A stretch of DNA of 64,000 bases from Owenia fusiformis (lineage: Eukaryota > Annelida > Polychaeta > Sabellida > Oweniidae), in NCBI GenBank assembly GCA_903813345.2, contig CAIIXF020000006.1:34944436-35008435 (forward strand), read 5' to 3'. A model generated the notes under the pieces. That model was not told the DNA's origin and searched no databases. It saw only the letters and a list, made by a program, of their open reading frames with translations. The translations under genes and the position numbers were made by a program. This document shows positions 53,201 through 63,759 of the stretch, piece after piece (positions within the stretch are counted from its first letter, which is position 1; the number at the start of each line of letters is the position of its first letter).

Positions 53201-56200
53201 AAAATCATAAATCAGCATTATTGTAAGTTAATTTACGTTGAACTTGCTACTGATAATTAGGCCATAATTATCATTAATTTAATTAACGCTTAACTTTAAT
53301 TCCAATTGCCAGCAGAATTGTTGATAATTAGTTGTAAATTGTTGGTAATAAGTTGGTAATTAGTTTTATTTTTCAATTGGGCAGGGATGATTCTTAGTAT
53401 GAAAATCTAGATCTGATTAGTTTTTTGGCATTCTGGGTAAATGTCAAGGCAGCAATTTTGGATTTTCTGTCTTAAAATCTTGTCTGTAATTGTCTACGCA
53501 TTTCCAGGTGAACCGTTTGGTAGATCAATTTCAAATTTTCAAGGATGATTTTTAGTATAAAAATCTAGATCTGATTAGTTTTTTGGCATTCTGGATAAAT
53601 GTCAAGGCAGCCATTTTGGATTTTCTGTCTTAATATCTTGCCTTTTAAGTCTTGTAGACGCGTTTTAGGTGAAGCGTTTGGTAGATCAATTTCGAATTTT
53701 CATGGATGATGATCTTAGTATGAAAATCTAAATTTGATTAATTTTTTGGCATTCTGGGTAAATGTCAAGGCAGCCATTTTGGATTTTCTGTCCTAAAATC
53801 TTGTCTGTAAAGTCTTGTCTTTGCATTTACAGGTGAAGCGTCTGGTAGATCAATGTCAAATTTTCAGGGATGATTTTAGTATAAAAATCCAGAACTGATT
53901 AGTTTTTTGACATTCTGGGTAAATTTCAAGGCAGCCATTTTGGATTTTCCATCCTAAAATCTTGTCTATAAAGTCTTGTTTACATGTTTCTGGTTAACTG
54001 TTTGACGGATCAATTTAAAATTTTCAGGGGTGGTTCTTATGAAAATCTAGAACTAACTTATTTTTGGGCATTATGGGTAAATTTTAAGGCGGTCTTTTTG
54101 GATTTTCCATCCTCAAATTGTGTCGTTAGAGTATTGTCTACTCATTTTCAGGATAACCATTTGACGGGATCACCTATTGGTGGGGACATTTTGTACACAT
54201 TTGTGTTCTTGTTTATATTTATTTCCCGTTTCCCGAATTCCTTCCCATAAATTGATGAATCTTGTCTATAAGAGTATGAGGCTCATCAAATAGTCCCAGA
54301 TCTGCCGGTGGTTTGGTACCTGGGGGTTGGTAGAACTCTGGTCCAATTGTGTGCACAAAATGATTCAAACCTGTTTCTATTATTTTGATGTTTTACAAAT
54401 GTAGTTGCTGTGAAAAGAGATAAAACATTGCTTTGAATTACTTAATTTTACAGAACATGACATGTTGTTTGCCAATCTTATATTTATAGGCCTCTATCAC
54501 TGAAAAATGATGCAGTGCCCACAGTCAAGACTGACACTCCAAAGTCGCCAACCCCATGTGCGTCTCCTAGTAATACATGTACTCCAAAGAGAGGTGCTTT
54601 TTTGAAAAGAGTAAGTAATAAGGGAAAGCTTCCTTTACCCTGTAAATAGATAATTTATCACTACTTCCAAACCACGGTGGTCTGAAAGCCCATAGTTTCA
54701 AATATTGTCTAGATACTATCCCCTAAAATTGTATATTTTACATTTTGTATACTGTCATTCACTGATGTGTGGCCTCTTGTAAATTCACTTATTTTAGAAA
54801 ATCCTCACATCAGCAAATCCACTCCTCATTTATTTATTGCTCAGACTGTATTTAATTCAGCGGAATGGGCAAATTTTAAAATATTGGCTATACTACTTAA
54901 TTTTTCGGATTGACCCATCAGAAAAATATGGATATTTTAGGGCTAGGAATTCATGGGTTACAATCCAAATGTTTTAAGAATTTACACAATGTTTAAGGCT
55001 CATCAAGATGCTCTCAAGAATGCCCTTGATATGACCCCCTGGACCCCTGTCGCTGTCAAGGCCAAGATCCAGAGAACAACTACTCCGTCTCCCTGTCATT
55101 ATATCCCTGACTGTCCAAGCAAAGAAGCTGCATCACAAGCACAGGTTACCACAAAATGTGCCAACACACAAGTCCAACTTCTCTTAACACGTGTGAATCA
55201 AGTCCAGACAACCAAAGTTAATCTCAGGAACGCAGGTAATTGTCATAACATTTTTACAAAATAACTCAAGTCAACATTTTTCGACCTAGTGGACAGTAAT
55301 CGTATATAATAAAAATAAAACATGCGTATACTGTCTGCACTAATTGTTGCACCTTTAAAAAAGAAAAGTGGATCCCAAGATATAACAGTATGTGGCAATA
55401 GTTTGTAATACAGGGTGGCCCAAATAATGCAACCCTCCATTTCTTTTATATTTTTCTTAAATGGAGGTAAATTGCTCTGAGATTTGGCACACAAGGACTT
55501 CATTCAATGTGGGATCCTCTGGCAAAGTTTTAATAATCATAGTCTTATATTGATAGAGTTATGGTTGTTTCGAAATATGCTCCAGATGTCGGAGCAATTT
55601 ATCTCCATTTAAGAAAAATATTGAAGAAATGGAGGGTTGCATTTTTTTGGGTCACCCTGTAATATACATGAGCACACTTTTTCAGGTGTCCAAACTTTAC
55701 CTGAGGCCAAACCTTCAACAGTGTCCATCAGTACTCAGACAAGACTTAGGCCACTGTGAGAGAAGTCAGATCAAGACTGACATTCAGTAGGTAGCACTCT
55801 TAAATGCCCTTGCAAAGTTTGAAAATATCAATTTTAAATACTTTATTATGTCACCACCAAAAAGTGGTGACATATTGTTATGGTCTTTGTTTTTTGTGAT
55901 GGCGGTTGGCATCCGGTGGTTGTCATCTGTAACAATTACTGACAACTTCCAATAACTTAACATATACTGTTTAGACTGACTTGAATTATGAATCATCTAC
56001 AAGGGCTCAGAAATTCATATCGGATGTTAGATTTGACCTTCAATGACCCTCATGTTAAAACAGGTCAAAAAAGTATTTCATCAAAATCATCTACAAGATC
56101 TCAGAAGCTCAAATCTGACATACGATTTGACATCTGACCTTCTCAAAGTCAAAAAGGGTCTTTTTTCAACTTGCTTCAAATTGACCAAAATCATCTACAA

Positions 56201-56800
56201 GATCTCAGATGTAAAAGTCTAACTTCAAATTTCAGAATTGACCTTCTTAAGGTAAAAAGGGTCAAAGGGTCTTTTTCAACTTGCTTAAAATTTAACAACT
56301 TTTTTTAGGTGGTGACATTTTGTCATGTTAATGCCTTGTTATTAAATATAATTCAAATTGCGATCAAGTGAAAAACGATATTCCCATGTTAATTGCTTTT
56401 TTGTTTAATATCATTTCCTGCCTAATTTCATCTTTCCAGTAAATCATGCCACCTTTTGGTACTAAGAAGTTGCTTTACTTGACAAATTGTTTAGAAGAAC
56501 AATATTTTGAAATATGTATCTTCAGATTTGTTTTGAAGATTTTTTAAACAGAATGAATAGGCTTTAAGTGGAACAAAATAAATTGATCACCACACACTTT
56601 TTATTTCAGACTATTATGAAGATCTCATGGCTGGGCTTGCATACCTGCTTATGCATTGGGAAGAGGCCAGACTTATAGTGAAATCCTTTGATGGCCCCCG
56701 ACCACTATCAATGGAGGAACAATTTCACGACAAGCAGGAAGTGTTTGACCTGCGCCAGCAACGAGCAAGATTTGGAAATGTAGAAGACCCAGGAGAATGA
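49994..56800 (+). CDS. THAP-domain protein gene, four coding exons
   Basis: Exons 49994-50232, 54490-54610, 54947-55235 and 56610-56800 join in frame to 840 nt, about 279 residues. The N-terminal THAP zinc finger (C5, C10, C53, H56, then the AVPT box after the first junction) is a C2CH DNA-binding domain of animal transcription and chromatin factors and of P-element transposases. The remainder is a low-complexity middle (Pro/Thr/Ser-rich, TPKSPTPCASPSNTCTPKRG) and an acidic, probably helical C-terminus. Spread over conventional introns, it looks like a host gene rather than a transposase. The exact family member is not recognised. The exon 3 acceptor is uncertain. Confidence 0.82.
50348..51232. 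mobile_element. Foldback element with 8-bp target duplication (hAT-like)
   Basis: Long inverted arms meet near 50690-50780. Ends are GGGGATTGTAGAAAAAACCG and the complement-like CGGTTTTTTCTCCAAACCCC. Flanked by GTTTTTAT at 50340-50347 and 51233-51240. The 8-bp duplication suits hAT-type transposition. It sits in THAP intron 1; frames inside are shadows. Confidence 0.85.
51241..54187. mobile_element. GTCCCCACCA repeat element, interrupted by a second element
   Basis: Ends GTCCCCACCA and TGGTGGGGAC are perfect inverted repeats. Right half (53384-54150) contains about five tandem ~165-bp units with 'AGGCAGCCATTTTGGATTTT' and 'CTGATTAGTTTTTTGGCATT'. A 1489-bp element at 51893-53381 is inserted in the first unit. 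Shorter relatives are at 55850-56316 and 56825-57006. Confidence 0.75.
51893..53381. mobile_element. Nested DNA element with CCCAATTGAAAA ends
   Basis: CCCAATTGAAAAA at the left and TTTTTCAATTGGG at the right are inverted; CA flanks both sides. Its boundaries are confirmed because the interrupted repeat unit resumes exactly (AAATTTACA then GGGATGATT). The noncoding interior is dominated by repeats of TTGATAATTAGTTGAAAGTT and its complement. Confidence 0.82.
54490..54610 (+). CDS. THAP gene exon 2
   Basis: Acceptor TATTTATAG, donor AAAAGA|GTAAGT; enters phase 2, leaves phase 0, 121 nt. Encodes PLSLKNDAVPTVKT, the THAP C-terminal AVPT box, then a Pro/Ser/Thr/Cys-rich stretch. Confidence 0.86.
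54947..55235 (+). CDS. THAP gene exon 3
   Basis: Ends at donor GCAG|GTAATT, phase 1. The start is chosen at 54947 (acceptor GGGCTAG, phase 0), just after an in-frame stop; an alternative acceptor at TTTAAG|GCTCATC (about 54998) also keeps phase. Encodes a basic, Gln/Thr-rich segment without a recognised domain. Confidence 0.65.
55411..55659. mobile_element. Mariner-type palindromic MITE, TA target duplication
   Basis: CAGGGTGGCCCAAATAATGC at the left and GCATTTTTTTGGGTCACCCTG at the right are inverted, with TA on both flanks. The arms extend ~80 nt (AACCCTCCATTTCTT...CTTAAATGGAG). In THAP intron 3. Confidence 0.85.
55686..55759 (+). CDS. THAP gene alternative terminal exon
   Basis: A good acceptor (CTTTTTCAG) opens a phase-1-compatible frame, GVQTLPEAKPSTVSISTQTR then LRPL and TGA at 55757-55759. 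Inclusion gives a shorter protein; skipping it joins exon 3 to the exon at 56610 in frame. Its coding look suggests a real alternative end, but no transcript evidence is available. Confidence 0.5.
55850..56316. mobile_element. GTCACCACC-ended repeat element
   Basis: GTCACCACC and GGTGGTGAC are inverted ends. The interior has three degenerate ~80-nt units with ATCATCTACAAGATCTCAGA. Related in style to 51241-54187. In THAP intron 3. Confidence 0.7.
56610..56800 (+). CDS. THAP gene last exon
   Basis: Acceptor TTTATTTCAG, enters phase 1, stop TGA 56798-56800. Encodes YYEDLMAGLAYLLMHWEEAR and an acidic/Gln-rich helix-like tail ending EDPGE. No known domain is recognised. Confidence 0.8.
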
Positions 56801-56824
56801 ACATAGGACTGTTTTTTTTATTAT

Positions 56825-57006
56825 ATCCCCACCACATAGTGTCAGTGATGGTCACGGATCAATTTCTAATCTTCAGGGATGATTCTTCGACCGTATAAAA
56901 ATCTGGAACTGATTAGTTTTTGGCCATTCTGGATAAATATTAAGGCCGAAGGTGGGCACTTAGTTTCAGGATGAAAAATGTATTTAGGATCACCAATGGT
57001 GGAGAC
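56825..57006. mobile_element. Short relative of the GTCCCCACCA element
   Basis: Begins ATCCCCACCACATAGTGT and ends CACCAATGGTGGAGAC, with one internal 'CTGATTAGTTTTTGGCCATT' unit. Sits about 25 nt after the THAP stop, so likely forms part of its 3' UTR. Confidence 0.65.
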
Positions 57007-58249
57007 ATGTGCACTTTTGTGTCCTTGTTATTAACTTTTTAAGAACATTTAAGAACATTGTACACAAGTGTTAACAGTGTTGATTGTTCAGGACTTGATT
57101 GAATGAATGATTTTACAACAATTCAGACTCGTTTTGTAAGGGAATGGAATGTTACATTTGACAGAATGGAGTAAAAATGTAATAATATGATATTTCATCA
57201 ACAAACACAAGTTGATATTCTCAGATATTCTCATTTAAACCAACAGATTTTTTGTGGGATCATTCCATCTGTCCATCATATAGTTCACAGTTACCATTTT
57301 TAATGAGGAATTTTCATTGGTGTCATTTACTAGTTGAATTTATACAAACAATCAATTCTTCTCTAAAGATCATCTTTATATTTAACAATCCTTCTTCAAT
57401 TCCAATAGATGACTGTTAATGTACTAAGTCGTTTAAACAATGGTAGTGTCATTCCTTGAACAAATCCGAATAGCTGTGTTTTGGTGACCATGCATGAAGT
57501 GGTAAAAATCCTATGATATACATTTAAAATGTATGATTGATCAATCAGTCACCTGCATTTTCATTGTTGTGAACTGATTTTTGTTACAATCTTCCAAAAA
57601 AGGTATTCTGAACCCAGCATTCAGGATTCAGCATATGTAACAAGCCTGACAAATTCATTCATGTTAATGGATATAAAAGATTGATTTGGAGGGAACCATC
57701 TTCAGTGTGTGTTCTACTGTACACCTGGTGCTGTTCGATTGCTACTATATTTTGACATTTCGGGGCTTTTTTAATTTCATGGCATTTAATTTTCAGATTT
57801 GTGACTTCTCACAATTGTATAAATTAAAATTCCCCCAAAGCTCACAAAGCGCGAAATAGAGTAGCAATATTGTGCCACTGATCTGACTAATTAAGTAAAT
57901 AAGTAAAATATGAATAAAGAGCAGACAATATTGAATATCTAGGAAATGGTTGTGCTGTCATTATTATTGACCTAATTATATTTTATAGTCCCCATTAGAA
58001 AAGTGGATGTTGTTTGGCCTTGCTAATGGTGCCAGTGTTATTCTGGTGGTGAACTTTTGCTTATAATTAGCATAATCAGCTGATAGAAAATTCCTTACCA
58101 ATAATTCTGTATCAAAAAGTTTCAGGTAATTAGAAAAAAATTCACAATCCTGATTCTCTTTTGTAAGTAATAGTGTTTTTTTGAGGCAGTTCTCTCTGCC
58201 AGTCTTGAAAAAGACTGTTGATTTAGGCAGTTGTCTCTGCATGTCTGTT
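57007..58249. other. Intergenic, no gene seen
   Basis: AT-rich. A hairpin MITE-like block lies at about 57738-57873 (ATTGCTACTATATTTTGACA versus GAAATAGAGTAGCAAT). An AATAAA at about 57913 (plus) could serve the THAP gene but is over 1 kb from the stop. The minus open frame at 57976-58242 is unrecognised. Confidence 0.5.
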
Positions 58250-58680
58250 TAGGCATCCCTGAATCTTACGAACTCATATAGCTCCTCCAATTGTTCAGGA
58301 GGTGGATGGTGATTGGTGAGCTCTGACGCAACACATTGCACATGGTAGGGGGACCAAGAACACCCCATCCAGCTGAGGCAAGTTGTCTATAACCAATGTG
58401 GCGCAAGCACCTGGATAGTTCTCCATGGAATGGCTGGTTGTCCTGTTTACGGTAGGTTTTCCGTGCACTTTCCAAAGTCCACCTATTGATGCAGAGTCCA
58501 TGAAAATTAGGATTTTCTGATAATACATCCTGGAAGGGTAGAGCACTCCCCAATATTTACAGACTCCATGTTCAATTTGGATATCTGAGGAATGTGTTTG
58601 CAGCAAATGCTCTCATCAACTGTGTCCATTGATTGGCAGTTGCCACACGAGCATCAGGACTCTAGATCAGATGGATCACC
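58250..58680 (-). pseudogene. P2X7-type intracellular domain relic
   Basis: Blocks in three minus frames fit the cysteine-rich domain related to the P2X7 cytosolic tail: SCGNCQSMDTVDESICCKH, then NPNFHGLCINRWTLESARKT and ELSRCLRHIGYRQLASAGWG, then HPPPEQLEELYEFVRFRDA. This order and spacing match that domain (C.C..C..M.T..E..CC; P.F...CLN.W.L...; YR.....G.LG; P). Frame changes and stops separate the blocks, so it is a pseudogene. Such domains are abundant in invertebrate genomes. Confidence 0.6.
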
Positions 58681-58969
58681 GGGGGATCATACGGGTCACT
58701 AGGCCTAGTTGTGGAATTTTGGCCCGCAGTCTCCAGTTGATTTTTCTTACATTTTTCTCAGTAATTTTCTGGGCAGTTCCGGCTCGAATTGAGACACAGT
58801 GACGGTGTTTCCCGAGCTGTACAGTTCATCTTCAAGCTTGGTTCTATCAGACATTGATTCGAATTTAATTACAATTTATTCGCATCTTGACATAGGGAAA
58901 ATCACTTCTGGATATGAATATTTTCTTAATTTGCTTTTAATGCGAAATGGTTTTGTTTAGTGGTTAGTT

Positions 58970-59965
58970 TTTGAAGTGTAAGTGAGCGTTTTAAACTTGC
59001 CAAACCAGAACAACGGCAACGCCAAAGCGTAGCGAATCCAATCGAACAGCCATGGATGGCATTTTTACAAACAAAGTATATAGCAAAAATGGCAGCCATT
59101 TTTCAAAGTGGCCGCCTTCTACCAAAAGTGTCATTAGACCATGTGCCATGCTTATAGTATTCACATACCAAATATGAACAAAATCGCTCCACTACTTTTC
59201 AAGTTATAGTAAAATATGTAAAAATGGTGGCCATTTTTCAAAATGGCCAGCTTCTACCAAAAGTGTCATTAGACAGTGTGCCATGCTAACAGTATTCACA
59301 TACCAAATATGAACAAAATCACTCCACTACTTTTCGAGTTATAGTAAAATACGTTAAAATGGCGGCCATTTTGAAAAATGGCTGCCATCTACCAAAAGTG
59401 TCATTAGACAGTGAGTCATGCTTATAGTATTCACATACCAAATATGAACAAAATCGCTTCACTACTTTTCGAGTTATAGTAAAATACGTTAAAATGGCGG
59501 CCATTTTTCAAAAAAAATTTCACAATGGCCGCCTTCTACCAAATGTGTCATTGGACAGTGTGTAATGCTTATAGTATTCACATACCAAATATGAACAAAA
59601 TCGCTCCACTACTTTTCGAGTTATAGTAAAATACGTTAAAATGGTGGCCATTTTTCAAAATGGCCGCCTTCTACCAAAAGTGTCTTTAGACAGAGTGCAA
59701 TGTTTATAGTATTCACATACCAAATATGAACAAAATCGCTCCACTATTTTTCGAGTTACAGCAAAAATCGTAAAATAACGAGTAAAGGCCGCCATTTTTC
59801 AAGATGGCTGCCATGTGCTTCTTTAATATCTACATTTCTAGCTTTATTAATGTCCTATATAATTTTTTTACATCTAAAACATACTGCTATTACAGTTTTA
59901 CATATTGCACCTAAATTACTGTAAATTCGGCACTAAAATGGCCGCCATTTTGAAATGAGCAGCCA
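58970..59965. repeat. ~135-bp tandem array with ATGGCGGCCAT palindromes
   Basis: At least six units start near 59087, 59222, 59357, 59492, 59638 and 59785. Each has AAAATGGCGGCCATTTT, CTTCTACCAAAAGTGTCATT, CACATACCAAATATGAACAA and CGAGTTATAGTAAAATACGT segments. The unit is not coding. Located between convergent THAP and RPS10 genes. Confidence 0.92.
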
Positions 59966-60062
59966 TTTTGAAAATCCGCTTTCGAGCAGAACTTCTACCC
60001 CCATAGGGTATATGTGTACAAAATATGAACAAAATCGGGCCAACGGTATTTGAGTTATTGCC

Positions 60063-60119
60063 CGGACGGACGTACGTACAGACGGACGGACGGACGTACG
60101 TACGTACGGACGGACGGAG
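60063..60119. repeat. (GGAC/GTAC)n tetranucleotide tract
   Basis: GGACGGACGTACGTACAGAC onward, mixing GGAC and GTAC units. It continues the array family at its right end and is followed by CTATATCCCTCCGAACTTCG, a common partner sequence in such repeats; translated frames through it (SVRTYVRP) are artefacts. Confidence 0.85.
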
Positions 60120-60872
60120 GCGTTCCCTATATCCCTCCGAACTTCGTTCGATGGGATAATAAGACTTCAAATCTGATGCCCCGGCTTCGAATCCTCACTG
60201 GGCATACGTCACATGGTCATGTGTAACAACAAAGTGAGAAATTCACCTAATCAAAACATGTGTTTCCAAATTACAGCAAAACGGGACATATTTTTTTATT
60301 TAAAGGTAGAATCAGATCTATAGGGGGTGACAAAATTACAAGCAACTTGTATAATTGACCTTTCAATCTAATCCTTACAATATCAGATACAATTTCTCTC
60401 AAAAGTTTCACAATATGTTATAAATTGGTGAAGTTATTATGATTCAAAGTGCAAAAATGGGTGAAAAATGTTTAAATTCTCCCAAATAATAAGAATGGTA
60501 ATCATTCTTATAGAAAAAAAATAATACATCATTGTAAAAATCTTTAGTTTTCCTTGAATAAAGTATGCACTTTTGTGATTTTTAGAAAATAGACATGACA
60601 AGGAATGACATGAGCCAAAAATATTCTTAAATTGAAACAATTTTCTGTTGAGCCTGCTCGCTATATCTGATTCTCTCTTTAAAGTACTAGTATGTTGTTG
60701 GTTCAACTTTGTTTTCTGTGTTACCCATACAGCATTAACGAATCACTAGAAAGGTGAAAAATAAAGTTAAGCTGACATCTTTAAGGCCTACATTTGTCAA
60801 GGTGACATGTAGTTTTCAGATATTCAATAGAGTACAGGATCCAGAATCTCATATTCACCTGTGCTATATCTC
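60120..60872. other. Intergenic downstream of RPS10
   Basis: No gene seen. A tRNA-like B-box phrase (GCTTCGAATCCTCACTGGGC) occurs at about 60184-60203, possibly a SINE fragment. Confidence 0.45.
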
Positions 60873-60920
60873 TAATAATCATTTATGAAAAGTAAAATCA
60901 TGATGACTTTTTGAGATTTT

Positions 60921-60926
60921 TTTATT
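60921..60926 (-). terminator. RPS10: RPS10 poly(A) signal
   Basis: AATAAA on the minus strand about 47 nt after the RPS10 stop codon, the short 3' UTR expected of a ribosomal protein gene. Confidence 0.7.
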
Positions 60927-60972
60927 TTGATGCACTTTGTACAATATAATTCCACATTGTCCAGTTTTATAA

Positions 60973-61011
60973 CTACTGCTGTTGTGGTCGCCCCCTGCCG
61001 AATCCTCCTCT
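60973..61011 (-). CDS. RPS10: RPS10 last exon
   Basis: Acceptor TTATTTGCAG, phase 0; [12 protein letters not shown] and TAG at 60975-60973. Confidence 0.93.
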   Translation of the reverse strand, partial: RGGFGRGRPQQQ

Positions 61012-63759
61012 CTGCAAATAAAAACACATTTGAATTAACATTAAGACAACTTGACAACTTCATTCTCAGTGGATAGAACAGAACAACATACTTCTACTTA
61101 GTTCTCAAGAAAAGGGTGCAAAATATTCAGTTCTGCCCAAATTTGAAATTTCATAAGACAAAAGACCATATGCCAATTTAAAAAATTTTGTCATTTCCAA
61201 GCGAGTGCTTTTTTATTTAGTGAATGTTGTGCACCTTTGTTTCATTGGTAACTGCTTCATTCATGGAGAGATCATAGATATTTTGGAATCAATTCCTCTT
61301 TTTCTTCCATACGTTTATGCATCTGAATGTCTATTCTATGTAGTCCTGCACACAAGCCTTGAATATTTCACAGATCTGAGCTTATTTACTAAGCAGCTCA
61401 AGATATTGGCTTGAATGGTTTTCTGGATTGTGTGCAAGACTGTGTTGGTCACCTAATGTTATAAGACAAGACATAAATGTCAAGCACACAACTGAAAGAT
61501 GACACATTACTGTGGCATGAATTAATCCCCCCAGACTGACACCAATATTCAGAATGGGTCTACTGACATGCCGTATAACAGACTATCATACTTTATAATG
61601 GACATGTAATATTACTTCTGATTTAAAAAATTCAAAAAAACTGTAATTTCCCAAATTCTTTATTAAAGGGTACAGCATACTAGTTGCTAGTATAGAGAAG
61701 TAACTAAACTTCATTGTGACTTACAAATTGGAAGCTAGGGTCTGCTCCAGCACCGACCTCTGCCTTCTTGTCTCCACCAGCTGAAAATATCATTAACATT
61801 TATACATGTCAGTTAGCATTTCTAGGTTTGACCTATTAAGCATTGAATACCTCAATATTTCTTACAAAATTTAGTTTAGAGAGCCTGTGAGCCTCGAACA
61901 TTCAACATTTTTTCAAACAAAGGCAAAGATACCTCTCCAAGGGTTATTAACCTACATGTATATTCAACACTAGTTTTAAGTTTTCGAATCACAGCATTTT
62001 TATTAAGTTTAGTTATCTTCAAAGTATTTCTACAGCAAAACATGCCTCATCCAAAACACCAGCAAAATGTGTTCAGATTGGCACATGTTCAAGGTTTTTT
62101 AACATGGAACTCCAAATTAAAAAGAAAATGGAGACCTCACATTTGAAAGTTGTTCATATTAAGAGGTTTTCAAATATGGTTATACTGTATATCATTTAAA
62201 GAATAAAGATTAAAACTTACGTGCTCCACCTCTCCTGTACTGGTCTCTATCAGCACGGTCTCCACCGCGTCTGTCGGCACCTCCCTCAGCTAAAACAGAA
62301 ATCCAAGAAATCTAAGTTCTTCACTTCAATAAACCTGTCATGAAAAGGAGAATCGGTTCGGATCAGAACTTTGTCTCACAGATTGGAACTTTCGGAACCC
62401 CTTTCGGACCACAAATGAAAAGAAACAAAAAAGAAACGAACCTACTTGATAAGTTGATACGACAGTGTCTTGGCATAATTATATAAAAGAAGTGTAGGTT
62501 GTAAAGATCTAAAGATCATTATTAAACTGATTTATTTATTTTTATCTGTGAGTGATTCCACCCCGTCGATTCCTACTTCCAGTGAAAACTGAAGGTCATA
62601 GACTCAAATGGCACAGCCCTACAATGTACTAATGAACACTTTGTAGATGTGACCAAAAAAATTTAAAATATCCACACCCTCATAAAGCTAAACAAGCTTT
62701 TATTTCCAGATATTGAAACATGCAATTATGAATTGAAACAAATTATGAATTTAAACACACATAGAAAATCTTGACCAGCTCAGATTTACAGGATGTGTTT
62801 AGACTGTGTTCTCATCTACGATAGCACAAAACAATGTAAAATGTCAAGCACAACTAAGAGATGACACATTACTGTGGCATGAATTAATCCCCCCAGACTG
62901 ACACCAATATTCAGAATGGGTCTACTGACATGCCGTTCAATGTACATGTAATAGTTGCTTTAATTTGACAGCCGTTTTGATTTGGCGGATTGATGACAAC
63001 TGCCAAATTAAGTCTCAGTCATTTTTTTTTAAATCCTAGGCAGAGATTTTTCATCCAGTTACTCGCCCTTGTGTGACCTTGCAGGATAAAAACATTTGAA
63101 AAGACCCCACCTAAATATTGAACTATTTTTGAAGATTGACGGATTCACTGCTGGTCCAGACAAAAAGATCGGATACCAAGCGAGATAAAATAGAGTTTTT
63201 AAGAGAGGGGTATTGAGGATGATCTAAAATACGACAAGTGTGTTGTTATGGACATTGATTTTTGAAAAACTAGGGCAATATTTGCATCTTTGTATGAACC
63301 CTCCAACATCCATATTTCTATGATGGGTAAATCTGCCAAATTAAATAGAAGCCAAAATTTCAAAAGTTCTCCATCCGCCAAATTCAACAGCGCCAAATAA
63401 AAGCAACAGTGGTTTGAACTATTTTTCTTCAGTAAATTGTACTTTTGTCAAACGTTTTCTTCAGTAACAGTCCTTGAAACAATTTATTCATAAAATTCAG
63501 CCAGTCAAGGCCACTGTTGATGACCGACACATCGCACAATCAATTATTTCTGCTTTTCATTACAAATGAATAGATTGAACTTACCCTTAGGTCTGGGCCT
63601 GGCAGCCTCATTTCTGGTCTGGCGTTTCAATGTGGATGGTACAATCTCTGGGGGCAGATGTAAGAAATCACGGAGATATTGGATACCCTGGTTTGTCAGG
63701 TACCAGTAGTAGTGGCGCCAGGCGAACTGTTCAGTCACCATACCACGTGATTTCAATGA
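60973..63759 (-). CDS. RPS10: Ribosomal protein eS10, C-terminal four coding exons
   Basis: Exons 63759-63585, 62289-62221, 61780-61725 and 61011-60973 encode the eS10 core end ([39 protein letters not shown]), the Arg/Gly/Asp-rich tail and the terminal [15 protein letters not shown]. eS10 is a small-subunit protein at the 40S beak/head near the mRNA entry. Phases join cleanly and the stop matches the family C-terminus. The N-terminal ~50 residues lie beyond the right edge. Two introns host a duplicated snoRNA-like sequence. Confidence 0.96.
61476..61574 (-). ncRNA. Candidate H/ACA snoRNA, copy 1, RPS10 last intron
   Basis: Nearly identical to 62840-62936 while surrounding intron is not conserved. 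On the host strand it can form a hairpin closed by GGCATG/CATGCC, then ACAGTA (fits box H, ANANNA), then a second stem TGTCA/TGACA ending ACATTT (fits box ACA with three trailing bases). Ribosomal protein introns are classic snoRNA hosts. The plus strand lacks a proper C box, arguing against C/D. Confidence 0.6.
61725..61780 (-). CDS. RPS10: RPS10 exon, third from window edge
   Basis: 56 nt, acceptor ATATTTTCAG, donor TTT|GTAAGTC; encodes [18 protein letters not shown], the conserved GADKKAE.GAG...FQF region. Confidence 0.94.
62221..62289 (-). CDS. RPS10: RPS10 exon, second from window edge
   Basis: 69 nt, acceptor TCTGTTTTAG, donor GCAC|GTAAGTT, phase 1. Encodes [20 protein letters not shown], the variable basic/acidic repeat before the C-terminus. 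Confidence 0.94.
62840..62936 (-). ncRNA. Candidate H/ACA snoRNA, copy 2, RPS10 intron
   Basis: Second copy of the 61476-61574 sequence in another RPS10 intron; differences cluster in the predicted 3' hairpin loop (CACAACTGAAAG versus CAACTAAGAG). The first hairpin and the H-like box are unchanged, as expected for selection on a guide RNA or for recent retroposition. Confidence 0.6.
63585..63759 (-). CDS. RPS10: RPS10 exon nearest window edge
   Basis: 175 nt, acceptor ATATTCCAG, donor AAGG|GTAAGTT, leaving phase 1. Encodes [20 protein letters not shown] through [10 protein letters not shown]. The preceding exons are outside the window. Confidence 0.96.

Noticed and set aside
57976-58242. 88-residue minus ORF downstream of the P2X7-type relic
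   Set aside because: No recognisable domain; could be the tail of the same relic but this cannot be shown.
59080-59965. CRISPR-like periodic array
   Set aside because: Units are similar throughout with no unique spacers, the host is eukaryotic, and no cas-like genes exist nearby; it is a satellite-type tandem repeat.
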